Assembly (NCBI RefSeq): GCF_000577245.1
Contig: NZ_CBYO010000011.1
Span: forward strand, 248,001 to 312,000
Origin: Paucisalibacillus algeriensis
Lineage (GTDB): Bacteria; Bacillota; Bacilli; Bacillales; Amphibacillaceae
DNA: 64,000 nt
Reading direction: 5' to 3'
Shown: positions 9,849 through 17,524 of the stretch, piece by piece
Position numbering within the stretch: the stretch's first letter is position 1
How the letters are laid out: each line of letters starts with the position of its first letter
The notes under the pieces: model-generated
Database searches by the model: none
Told to the model about the DNA's origin: nothing
What the model saw: only the letters and a program-made list of their open reading frames with translations
Position numbers and translations under genes: made by a program

Positions 9849-10229
9849 CATGCTCACCTCTAATAATCATTCGTTACAATCCTACCATAAAGAAAAAAGA
9901 TATTAAAATAGAATATGTTCTTTCTAGAAAAAAATATTTACGATGTATATTATTTTTACCTTTGTACATAATAGCTTAATGGAACAGCTAATGCGTAGCT
10001 AGGTTGTTTCAAAACACGGAGAAGACTTACACTTCCCCATAAGTTCTCCTCCGGTTTCTCCTCTCCCTTTGCCTTTTTGTTTTCTAGCAAGAAAACAAAG
10101 GGACCTGCAGAATTATTTCTGCAGGTTTTTTTATTTCCAGTAACTTTCTGGCGTTATTAGCGCCTCTAAGTGCAAAATTAATATTATATTCTTTTAATAT
10201 ACCTAAATTTAAAAAAATACCTGATACAC
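9849..10229. other. Gene-free, hairpin-rich spacer with orphan + strand terminator
   Basis: No convincing gene. Three hairpins follow each other on the + strand: GGAGAAgACTT/AAGTTCTCC (10018-10050), CCCTTTG...TTTTCT/AAGAAAACAAAGGG (10065-10101), then a strong terminator (10103-10131), although no + strand gene lies upstream. On the - strand a 13-codon frame starting MGKCKSSPC has a GGAGGAG site before its ATG, but is too short to support. Possible small RNA, see findings. Confidence 0.4.
10103..10131 (+). terminator. Strong intrinsic terminator with no gene upstream
   Basis: CCTGCAGAA-ttat-TTCTGCAGG, a 9-bp perfect stem followed by seven T on the + strand. On the - strand there is no T run, so direction is clear. 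Confidence 0.75.
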
Positions 10230-10256
10230 AAAAAACCTCCCGCTGTTTGCGAGAGG
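10230..10256 (-). terminator. Terminator of ylbG
   Basis: CCTCtCGC-aaaca-GCGgGAGG followed by six T reading on the - strand, directly after the ylbG stop. Confidence 0.85.
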
Positions 10257-10258
10257 TG

Positions 10259-10534
10259 TTATATTCCCATTTTATAGTCGTATTGCTTGGCTTTGTCAGG
10301 TTTTGCATTTTCGTATTCTGTACGAACAAATGGTTTATAGGAACGATCTACCCTTGAAACAAATGAGTATTTCAATAATTTCGTTTCAATTTCATCAATT
10401 TTATCTTGATCCACATACATAACTGCATACTTCAGTCTTCTCGATACATAGACTATATAACCTAGTCGTTTCAGTTGTTTAATGTTTTTAGAATGTTGAA
10501 ACCAAATAATGATTCCTTGGCGTTTCGTTCTCAT
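10259..10534 (-). CDS. ylbG: UPF0298 (DUF2129) protein YlbG
   Basis: A 91-residue cytoplasmic protein of unknown function, beginning MRTKRQGIIIWFQHSKNIKQ. The conserved cores RLGYIVYVSRRLKYAVMYV (about 25-43) and FVSRVDRSYKPFVRTEY (about 58-74) identify the family. It is downstream of ricF with its own terminator, the same order as B. subtilis ylbF-ylbG. Confidence 0.92.
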   Translation of the reverse strand: MRTKRQGIIIWFQHSKNIKQLKRLGYIVYVSRRLKYAVMYVDQDKIDEIETKLLKYSFVSRVDRSYKPFVRTEYENAKPDKAKQYDYKMGI

Positions 10535-10606
10535 GAAAAATCCTCACAATTTTAGGCTTATTTATCAGTAGTTTAACAGAATTACGTCTTAACAGCAATA
10601 AGTATG

Positions 10607-11041
10607 CTAAGAAACCTTACATCCACAGCCTCCACCATGTCCACAACCATGATCCGTTAATGCTGCACCATCTTTTGGTACTTTAATTTGATCACTAACA
10701 CTAAAAGCAATAAATTGACTTATTTCATCAAGTAAGCCTTGGAATTTACGTTCTGCAATCTTATAAGTTGCTACTTTATCATTTAAATCCATCGCACGTT
10801 TCTTCACACGAACGGATTTCATTATGTCAGTATAATCCGGATGATATCTACCAAATCGTTGTACATCTTCATATTGATCTTTCACAGCTGCAAACTCTTT
10901 TATTAAGCGCTGTGTTTCTGGGTCGGTATCCATTGCTAGTTTAGCTTTCTTGTACTCTTCATAAACATCAGAGCTTAGCACCATATCTGCTAACATTTCA
11001 GATTTATCTAAAATCGTTACATATTCTAAGGTAGCTATCAT
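10607..11041 (-). CDS. ricF: RicF (YlbF), component of the RicAFT complex
   Basis: A 144-residue helical protein. In B. subtilis RicA, RicF and RicT form an iron-sulfur complex that supports RNase Y processing, competence, biofilm and sporulation. The family core YKKAKLAMDTDPETQRLI (about 30-47) and the C-terminal cysteine cluster CGHGGGCGCK (about 133-142, cluster-binding candidates) are visible. The position next to ylbG supports the call. Confidence 0.92.
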   Translation of the reverse strand: MIATLEYVTILDKSEMLADMVLSSDVYEEYKKAKLAMDTDPETQRLIKEFAAVKDQYEDVQRFGRYHPDYTDIMKSVRVKKRAMDLNDKVATYKIAERKFQGLLDEISQFIAFSVSDQIKVPKDGAALTDHGCGHGGGCGCKVS

Positions 11042-11096
11042 AATTAATTCACCTCCACCAATAGTTTATCATCTTTTTGGCGAAAATGAAAAACAA

Positions 11097-11330
11097 TTAA
11101 TCTTTCATCATTTCTGCAAATTGCAAAAGCATCCCTACCATTTGGACATTTTGATTCACTTTTTCAATTTTTTGAGAGAAAGTCTTTCCGTAGTAACGTT
11201 TTGACTCTTGTTCAATTTCAGCAACCTTGGAAGGATCCCTTGATAGATATCGATACCATTCTGGATTGTTCCGAATAAAATTTACTAAATCTGGTCTTGA
11301 AACTAGATGTTGATATAATTTTTCATCCAT
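11097..11330 (-). CDS. ylbE: YlbE-like protein
   Basis: A 77-residue protein of unknown function; PEWYRYLSRDPSKV (about 23-36) is the recognisable family motif. Start is uncertain: ATG at 11330 gives MDEKLYQHL, while a GTG at 11339 overlaps the ylbD stop (TAGTG) and could be translationally coupled. Downstream of and probably cotranscribed with ylbD. Confidence 0.82.
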   Translation of the reverse strand: MDEKLYQHLVSRPDLVNFIRNNPEWYRYLSRDPSKVAEIEQESKRYYGKTFSQKIEKVNQNVQMVGMLLQFAEMMKD

Positions 11331-11338
11331 GTTTATCA

Positions 11339-11731
11339 CTAATCCCTAAACCAGCCGAAGGGATTGGATTCTTCATGACGAGATCCTTTTTTTGCCCCTT
11401 GGTACTGGTCTATTAACTCTTGTATGGTAGAAATCGTTCCACTTAATTGATGAACTTGCTTCTGGACTTTATCTATATCCATATTTTCCGCATACTTCAT
11501 GAGTTGATTTAGGAAATCCGACTTATTCTTCTCTTTATCCTCGGAATGAAAAGAGTCTTCATCCTCTTTGTAATCATCCCAAAAGGCATCTTTCTCACCC
11601 AAAAGCATCCATTTCTCATAATACTCTTGCCAGGAACGGCCTGTTCTTCTAATTTCCTTACGAAGTTTTGGATGTTGATTAATAAAATCTCGGAACTGTT
11701 GAATAGTTGGATCTAGAGAGTTATTACCCAT
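11339..11731 (-). CDS. ylbD: Putative spore coat protein YlbD
   Basis: A 130-residue, highly charged protein of the YlbD_coat family. It has the N-terminal block FRDFINQHPKLRKEIRRTG (about 14-32), a tryptophan-rich patch SWQEYYEKWMLLGEKDAFW (about 33-51) and an acidic middle. Ends WFRD. Spore association is known only from the family; the sequence shows no signal peptide. Its stop abuts ylbE. Confidence 0.88.
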   Translation of the reverse strand: MGNNSLDPTIQQFRDFINQHPKLRKEIRRTGRSWQEYYEKWMLLGEKDAFWDDYKEDEDSFHSEDKEKNKSDFLNQLMKYAENMDIDKVQKQVHQLSGTISTIQELIDQYQGAKKGSRHEESNPFGWFRD

Positions 11732-11834
11732 ATTGTCTCACCCCATTTTAACAGCTTTTCATTTAGGCAATATTTCACTAGTATAAAATATGCTGTTTTC
11801 ATGGTTCATGTGCACTACTCAGAAGAAGGAAAAA

Positions 11835-12908
11835 CTATTCATCTGATTTTGTTAAAAAGTTTTGGGTGTAATACAGTCGATACACCCCTACACCAAGGTG
11901 TGTATAATTTTCATGAAGTAATGCTTCTCGGTGTCCTTTACTATTTAGCCATCCCTCAACGGCAGCAGGAGCGTCAACATATTGGGCCGCGATATTTTCA
12001 CCAGCTGCAAAATAATAAATTTCTTTTTTCTCAAGACGCTCTTTTAATCCATCTCCATCTGGACTGTAATGAGAGAAATAATTACTTTCTGACATATCTT
12101 TACTATGCGAAAAAGCTACCTCACTAACTTTTTCTTCCCATATCAAAATATCTTTATTAAAGCTGTTACGAATAACATTTGTAATATCGAATATCTGTTT
12201 CTCCATACCATTCTCTACCTTTTCCCATTCCTTATCTGTTAGATTTGGTAATTCAGGTAATCCCCCACGATACCTAAGTCCATAAGGTCTTTGCAAAAGT
12301 AGAACATCACCTGTCATAACTCGAATGGACGAAAGTTTATTCGTAAATGTATCAAAGTATACTTGTGCATATATATTATCCGATAATTTAACTAATGGTC
12401 GCATTCTAAGATCCTCTTCATCTAGAAAAAATGTATAGGCCGCTATCCCTTGTCGGTATGTTACTTCTTCTGTAAATTGTAATTCCGCATTAACACTTTT
12501 ATAACTATCTCCAATTGTTAACGGTTCTATATGAATATCATTACCAGTAGCATAAACCGTTTGAATCTTGTCATCCTTCACCCCGAATTGAATATATTGT
12601 GTTTGATTATTTGTATAGATCCACCAGGTGTAGCCATAACTACTTAAATCTTTTCGCTTTGGCTCACCAAGCTCGTCCACTAATTCATCTGTACCTTTAC
12701 CAATCCAACGGTAAATTTCACCTTTAAATTTTTGTTTTACAATAATATTTTCTGGGACTGACTTCTCTATGAAATCTTTCTGCTTTTGAGAAATATTATG
12801 ACTGATATTATCTATTGCCTCATCTGGTTCTATTTGTTTTTTTTCTAAAAGAAAAAATGTAATCGCAAATACTATAACAAAGAATAAAAATCCTCTAATC
12901 CATCTCAT
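11835..12908 (-). CDS. ylbC: Secreted/membrane-anchored CAP (SCP/PR1) domain protein YlbC
   Basis: A 357-residue protein with an N-terminal membrane segment (about 4-21), a CAP-associated N-terminal domain (about 60-200, with IGKGTDELVDELGEPKRKD) and a C-terminal CAP domain (about 240-350). CAP hallmarks are SHSKDMSESNYFSHYSPDG, AGENIAAQY and WLNSKGHREALLHENY. Substrate and role are unknown. A short frame on the other strand within it is a shadow. Confidence 0.9.
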   Translation of the reverse strand: MRWIRGFLFFVIVFAITFFLLEKKQIEPDEAIDNISHNISQKQKDFIEKSVPENIIVKQKFKGEIYRWIGKGTDELVDELGEPKRKDLSSYGYTWWIYTNNQTQYIQFGVKDDKIQTVYATGNDIHIEPLTIGDSYKSVNAELQFTEEVTYRQGIAAYTFFLDEEDLRMRPLVKLSDNIYAQVYFDTFTNKLSSIRVMTGDVLLLQRPYGLRYRGGLPELPNLTDKEWEKVENGMEKQIFDITNVIRNSFNKDILIWEEKVSEVAFSHSKDMSESNYFSHYSPDGDGLKERLEKKEIYYFAAGENIAAQYVDAPAAVEGWLNSKGHREALLHENYTHLGVGVYRLYYTQNFLTKSDE

Positions 12909-13172
12909 ATCTCTAGCCCCTTCTATTAAATCTTATAGTAGACTATATGATTGACTATTAACTATCATGCATAAAAAAATAGAAATAATGGGTAATAGAA
13001 TTATTCTACCTCCATATTTGTTCTATTAATTTTCAAACGTTACCTAAAAAAATTCGTTACAATTTCATGACTAATCAAATTTAACGCCACTTAAAAGTTC
13101 CCATTTTCATTGCAACTTATGACAAATAATACTATTATTAATTTAGTGAGCAAAAATGTGAGGTGTAGAGAA

Positions 13173-13541
13173 ATGAAATTAGAAAACTTAGGAATTGAAG
13201 ATACAGTCATTGAACTGAAGCCACTTGACCATGTTATGGGATTGCACGCTTTCATTCGTGCTGGACAATGGGACTATGAAAGAGTTACATACGACTACAG
13301 AATTGGTTCCAATGAAGAAAATGTTACATATTATATCCGCGTTCAAGGATATGCCATAGAAGGTGATGTTGATCGCAAGGATGCTGTAATTAAATTACTT
13401 ACCCCCTTACTTGGTAAACACTACTATCCACATGGAATAGAGTATGGAGAAGGCGAAAACTTCCCAGAAAACCTTGTAGAGCGTGCTAATAAAATCTTAG
13501 AAAAAGTTAGTGAAGAATTAAAAGCATTAACTGCTGAATAA
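13173..13541 (+). CDS. ylbA: YugN-like family protein (YlbA position)
   Basis: A 122-residue soluble protein of unknown function starting MKLENLGIEDTVIEL; the YTYDYRIG-like segment VTYDYRIGSNEENVTYYIR (about 40-58) and GKHYYPHGIEYGE (about 88-100) fit the YugN family. B. subtilis carries YlbA at this syntenic site. ATG at 13173 follows GTGAGGTG; the longer frame from 13110 lacks a site. Confidence 0.75.
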   Translation: MKLENLGIEDTVIELKPLDHVMGLHAFIRAGQWDYERVTYDYRIGSNEENVTYYIRVQGYAIEGDVDRKDAVIKLLTPLLGKHYYPHGIEYGEGENFPENLVERANKILEKVSEELKALTAE

Positions 13542-13560
13542 ATCTAACAACAAAAATAAG

Positions 13561-13601
13561 CCAACTACTCATATCTCCTTGAGTATGTTGGTTTTATTTT
13601 T
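13561..13601 (+). terminator. Terminator after ylbA-like gene
   Basis: CCAACtACTCA...TGAGTatGTTGG hairpin followed by TTTTATTTTT. Confidence 0.85.
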
Positions 13602-13712
13602 GATTTTCTCATTAGATGTAAAGAAAAAGTCCTATTCACACGCATAAATTCATGCTATATTTTGTATAGTGTTATACAGAAATTTCCGCTTTATGGAGAG
13701 GAGAAACTCTTT

Positions 13713-14756
13713 TTGTTACGTAAAATACTTTTATTTATAATTATTGTTTTATTAATAATTGTTGGATACTTTGTACTATCTTTATCGATACCATTAATAA
13801 TTGCATTAATTACCGCACTGTCTTTGAATCCTTTAGTTCGACTAATCCAAAATCGCATTAAACTAAACCGGAAAATCTCTGTATTGATTGTTTTTCTATT
13901 GTTTCTGATAGTGGTAGGTATAGCAGGTACATTATTAGTTACAAAAGCCGTTGGTCAGGCTATTAATTTTGTTGAAGACGTTCCTTCTCACATAAATAAG
14001 ATCAATAATATTTACAGTAACTGGGAAGACCGAATAAGTGAGTACGGAAAAGATTTACCAGTTGAATTTGTAGATTCCGTTACAGCAAGCTTTGATACAT
14101 ATGTAACCTCTTTAAATGCAACCTTAAAAGAACATTTAACAATTAATAGAATTGCTGGTATATTCTCTGAAATTCCACAGTATATCGTTAGTATTTTAGT
14201 ATATTTAATTGCATTATTCCTATTTATGCTAGAATTGCCACTTCTTAGGGAGAAAGTCTATAATATTTTCACCAAAGAAACAGCTGCAAAAGTAGCTTTT
14301 ATGAATACTAGAATAAAAAGTGTTATCGTTGGTTTTTTTAAAGCTCAGTTCTTAGTCAGTTTAATTATATTTGTTGTATCTTTAATTGGATTATTCATTA
14401 TTGCACCTGAAGTTGCTTTAATCATGTCATTAGTCATTTGGATCATTGATTTAATTCCAATTATTGGCTCTATTATTATTCTAGGTCCTTGGGCTTTAGT
14501 CATGTTTATGGCTGGTGATGTTCCGATGGGAATTGAGCTATCAATACTAGCAGTAATCCTACTTGCAATAAGAAGAACAGTGGAACCAAAAGTCATGGGA
14601 AAACATATGGGCCTCTCCCCTCTTGCAACACTAGTTTCAATGTTTTTGGGACTTAAAATATTCGGTTTGTTAGGATTTATCATTGGACCTTTAATTGTCA
14701 TTATTTATATTTCTGCAAGAGAAGCAGGGATACTAAAGTTAAATATTAAAATATAA
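13713..14756 (+). CDS. ytvI: AI-2E/PerM family permease, YtvI-like
   Basis: A 347-residue membrane protein of the AI-2E transporter family. The N-terminal hairpin of two long helices (about 4-45), a soluble middle (about 70-150) and about five C-terminal helices, including IWIIDLIPIIGSIIILGPWA and the conserved P-KVMGKHMGLSPL, are visible. YtvI is sporulation-linked in B. subtilis; true substrate unknown. Start chosen is TTG at 13713 because GAGGAG lies 9 nt before it. Confidence 0.82.
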   Translation: MLRKILLFIIIVLLIIVGYFVLSLSIPLIIALITALSLNPLVRLIQNRIKLNRKISVLIVFLLFLIVVGIAGTLLVTKAVGQAINFVEDVPSHINKINNIYSNWEDRISEYGKDLPVEFVDSVTASFDTYVTSLNATLKEHLTINRIAGIFSEIPQYIVSILVYLIALFLFMLELPLLREKVYNIFTKETAAKVAFMNTRIKSVIVGFFKAQFLVSLIIFVVSLIGLFIIAPEVALIMSLVIWIIDLIPIIGSIIILGPWALVMFMAGDVPMGIELSILAVILLAIRRTVEPKVMGKHMGLSPLATLVSMFLGLKIFGLLGFIIGPLIVIIYISAREAGILKLNIKI

Positions 14757-14790
14757 TAGATTTACTAACTTGTAGCTGCTACAGTTTGTT

Positions 14791-14962
14791 GCTATTAATT
14801 GAAAATGCGCGGTAATTAATAAACATTAGTAGAGCTTCATACCCGCTCCGGAAATCACTATCCTCTTTAATTATAGGGGAATTGACAGTAGATACCGCGC
14901 AGTTTCTATCTACTATTTGTTAAATACCGATATAAAAAACAACAATCTTTTAGAAAACAGCC
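14791..14962. repeat. MITE-like non-coding element, copy 1
   Basis: Begins near TGCGCGGTA (14805-14813) and carries its inverted end TACCGCGCA-gtttctatcta (14893-14912), followed by a 24-nt tail (14939-14962, ACAACAATCTTTTAG...) that recurs exactly at 30240-30263. The core CCCGCTCCGGAAATCACT (14842-14859) resembles the cores at 29.98 and 58.41 kb. No ORF. Confidence 0.7.
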
Positions 14963-14970
14963 TTAATAAA

Positions 14971-15003
14971 AAAAAGTGATAGCATACTGCTATCACTTTT
15001 TTT
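14971..15003. terminator. Terminator of ctaM, bidirectional
   Basis: AAAAAGTGATAGCA-tac-TGCTATCACTTTTT, a 14-bp stem with A/T tracts on both sides. Confidence 0.85.
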
Positions 15004-15457
15004 ATGTACCTAAAATTGCTTTTATTAAACTTGTTGTTTGACCACCATCAAATAAAACATAAAGTAAGAAATATACTGCTATACCAGTAACAGCTGATCC
15101 GAACCAAATTATGGCTGTAATAGGCCCTATTTTACGGTGCTTAGTAATTTTTCTTTTAAAAGCTAAGTAAAGTGTCACAACTCCAAAAATTGCTCCAGTC
15201 GTCGCTAAAAAAATATGAAAAATCAAAAATATCGTGTAGTAAATTTTCAATTCTTCCGGTCCGCCAAAACTTGTATTTCCAGTGAATATCGTCCGTGACA
15301 TATAAATAATAAAGAAAAATAGTGCACTTATTGCGGCAGCCACCATAGTCTTCTTATGTGCCTTTGGTCTGTCTGTAACGATAAATCTCCAGCCAACTGC
15401 AACTAATACAGCACTAAGAAAAATAAAAAAAGTGCTAATCGTAGGTAATATTGCCAT
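15002..15457 (-). CDS. ctaM: DUF420 membrane protein, CtaM (YozB)-type oxidase assembly factor
   Basis: A 151-residue protein with four transmembrane segments (about 5-25, 38-56, 73-98, 115-138). DUF420 proteins such as CtaM are needed for heme-A cytochrome oxidase function in staphylococci and bacilli. Conserved histidines stand in RPKAHKKTM and IFHIFLATTG. It closes the cta cluster, downstream of ctaG. Confidence 0.85.
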   Translation of the reverse strand: MAILPTISTFFIFLSAVLVAVGWRFIVTDRPKAHKKTMVAAAISALFFFIIYMSRTIFTGNTSFGGPEELKIYYTIFLIFHIFLATTGAIFGVVTLYLAFKRKITKHRKIGPITAIIWFGSAVTGIAVYFLLYVLFDGGQTTSLIKAILGT

Positions 15458-15509
15458 GTTATTATTCCTCTCCTACTAAAAGGGAAAGAGGGCCTCCCCC
15501 TCCCAATTA

Positions 15510-16430
15510 TTAATTTACATCATTTGTTTGAGCATTAGCCGGTAAAGGATCTATTTTTAATGTTTCCGGACTAAACCAAGCATAGAAAACTTTTGCTAAT
15601 ATTGATCCATAGACAATCTCTTGCATAATCTTCATAATGATTCCACCAAGTTGCTGATCTTCTAATGTACTCATTGAAGTGAACATTTCAGGACCTGTAA
15701 TCTTGAAAGTAGACGCAAGACCCGACAAAATATCCGCTGGTACACATAATGCTAGTGCTTGAATCCAAGCACCACCAGAACTATAAGCTGCAAATAATGG
15801 TGCATCTGAAAAAATAATTAATACACAAGCTGGTGTAATTAAAACACTGTTTCCAAAGATATAAAATATCTTTCCAAGTGGGTGCTTAATTTGGGAAAAT
15901 TCTTTAACTGGTGACATAATTGGAAACCAGACTAAGAAACCAGCTATCAAAAGTACTAAATGAAAAGATGTATGAAAAATTGGTGATGATTTGGTTAAAT
16001 CAAAAATAAACGGTATATGATACATGGAAAATAAACCATTAAATAATATGATCGAAATTAGTGGGAAAGATAGCACTTTCATAACTGATTTTATCACAGG
16101 TTTAAGCAATACCTTTTTCCAAATCCACACAGGAATACCTTTAATCATTAATATTGGAAATACGATTAAATATATCGCCATTTGAATCATATGAGCGGTA
16201 AGGGTAATATGAGTTAAAAGATCAACTGGTGACCCCTTAACAATATAAAGTAGGACCAGTCCAAAATAAAAAAAGCTTTGTTGTTTTACTGACGGCTTAT
16301 CCTTCACTCCAAACTTATGGCGTAGAGGTCCAGTAATTAAGAAATATGTAACCCCTAATAAAGCAACAAATAAAAAGAAATAAGGACTCCATAATGCACG
16401 AAATCCAAACAATTGTAAATTAAGCCACAT
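15510..16430 (-). CDS. ctaG: Cytochrome c oxidase assembly factor CtaG
   Basis: A 306-residue membrane protein of the Bacillus-type CtaG (caa3_CtaG) family, needed for insertion of copper in caa3 oxidase. About seven hydrophobic segments; histidine-bearing motifs include LTHITLTAHMIQM (about 72-84), MYHIPF, TSFHLVLL and the Met/Pro-rich C-terminal half. It lies after ctaF on the same strand with a terminator between. Confidence 0.93.
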   Translation of the reverse strand: MWLNLQLFGFRALWSPYFFLFVALLGVTYFLITGPLRHKFGVKDKPSVKQQSFFYFGLVLLYIVKGSPVDLLTHITLTAHMIQMAIYLIVFPILMIKGIPVWIWKKVLLKPVIKSVMKVLSFPLISIILFNGLFSMYHIPFIFDLTKSSPIFHTSFHLVLLIAGFLVWFPIMSPVKEFSQIKHPLGKIFYIFGNSVLITPACVLIIFSDAPLFAAYSSGGAWIQALALCVPADILSGLASTFKITGPEMFTSMSTLEDQQLGGIIMKIMQEIVYGSILAKVFYAWFSPETLKIDPLPANAQTNDVN

Positions 16431-16545
16431 TGTAATTCACTCCATAGTTAACCTATTATCTATCCTTTTAATTATAACCTAATTTCAAAGTAGAAACACT
16501 GATTTATTGTGACAACTTTTTTAATAAATTTGCAGGAAATAAAAT

Positions 16546-16573
16546 AGGACCGGGGATACTTTTCCCCGATCCT
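16546..16573 (-). terminator. Terminator after ctaF
   Basis: AGGATCGGGG...CCCCGGTCCT followed by ATTTTATTT on the - strand. It separates ctaCDEF from ctaG. Confidence 0.75.
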
Positions 16574-16581
16574 AATTATGA

Positions 16582-16896
16582 TTACCACCAAATTACTAGG
16601 TTAAGTGCAGCTATTGTTAAGATAGCCGCCCATACGCCACCATAGATCATAACGGATACCATTTCATGGCCTTTATCTTTCATATGCATGAAATAGTAAA
16701 ACTGAAATGCAACCTGGATTAGTGCTAGGACTAGTAATAGTGGAATAGCAAGCATTTTACTCATCATACCAGAGCCTACAATTAAAAATGCAAAGATTGT
16801 AAAAATGATCATTGTGGCAAAGGTAATTAACTGTTTTTTCATTTCTTCTTTATTTTGTTGTCTTTGAAATTCACTGGATTTGGTGTTATTTGCCAT
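16582..16896 (-). CDS. ctaF: Cytochrome c oxidase subunit IVB
   Basis: A 104-residue small subunit of the caa3-type terminal oxidase, with three transmembrane segments (about 22-44, 48-70, 80-102). The FYYFMHMKDKGHEM loop is typical of the prokaryotic COX4 family. It follows ctaE by 3 bp in the ctaCDEF operon. Confidence 0.94.
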   Translation of the reverse strand: MANNTKSSEFQRQQNKEEMKKQLITFATMIIFTIFAFLIVGSGMMSKMLAIPLLLVLALIQVAFQFYYFMHMKDKGHEMVSVMIYGGVWAAILTIAALNLVIWW

Positions 16897-16899
16897 TGT

Positions 16900-17523
16900 T
16901 TACGCCACCTTCCCCATTAGGTATACCACAGTAAAGATGAATACCCATACAACATCGATAAAGTGCCAATATAAACTAAATGTATTGAACTTTGGTGCAT
17001 TGTATAGATTTAATCCACGCTTAGCATTTCGAATCATAATAGCAGATAGCCAGCAAAGTCCAAATAGTACGTGACCTCCATGGAATCCTACTAGCGTATA
17101 GAATGCAGATCCAAATGCAGAAGAACGGAATGTAAATCCGTATTCATGGATATAGTGATAAAACTCATAAATTTCACAGCCAAGGAACCCGATACCAAGC
17201 AGTCCTGTAATCCCTAACCACAATTGCATCTTTTTAAAATCGTTATTTTTCATATGATACATTGCGTACACACTTGTTAAAGAACTAGTTAAAAGAAGCA
17301 TTGTCATAAGAAATACTAATTCTAACCCGAAAAGGTCTTGGGATGTTGGACCTCCAGCAGTAGAATTTTTCAAAGCTAGATACGTACCAAAAAGGCTGGC
17401 AAATAGAACAGTTTCTCCACCTAGGAAAAACCATAACCCTAGAAATTTGTTCTTCCCTTCAAGGGTTGCCTTCTCAGGATGCTGCGGCATGACTTCAGGG
17501 TTTAAGGAATGATCGTGACTCAT
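16900..17523 (-). CDS. ctaE: Cytochrome c oxidase subunit III
   Basis: A 207-residue subunit of caa3 oxidase with five transmembrane helices. Diagnostic stretches are FLGLWFFLGGETVLFASLF (about 27-45), FYTLVGFHGGHVLFGL (about 141-156) and YWHFIDVVWVFIFTVVYL at the end. One base separates it from ctaD. Confidence 0.97.
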   Translation of the reverse strand: MSHDHSLNPEVMPQHPEKATLEGKNKFLGLWFFLGGETVLFASLFGTYLALKNSTAGGPTSQDLFGLELVFLMTMLLLTSSLTSVYAMYHMKNNDFKKMQLWLGITGLLGIGFLGCEIYEFYHYIHEYGFTFRSSAFGSAFYTLVGFHGGHVLFGLCWLSAIMIRNAKRGLNLYNAPKFNTFSLYWHFIDVVWVFIFTVVYLMGKVA

Positions 17524-17524
17524 A

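Noticed and set aside
10084-10329. 81-codon frame on the - strand
   Set aside because: Overlaps the ylbG 3' end and its terminator and crosses two hairpins; a shadow.
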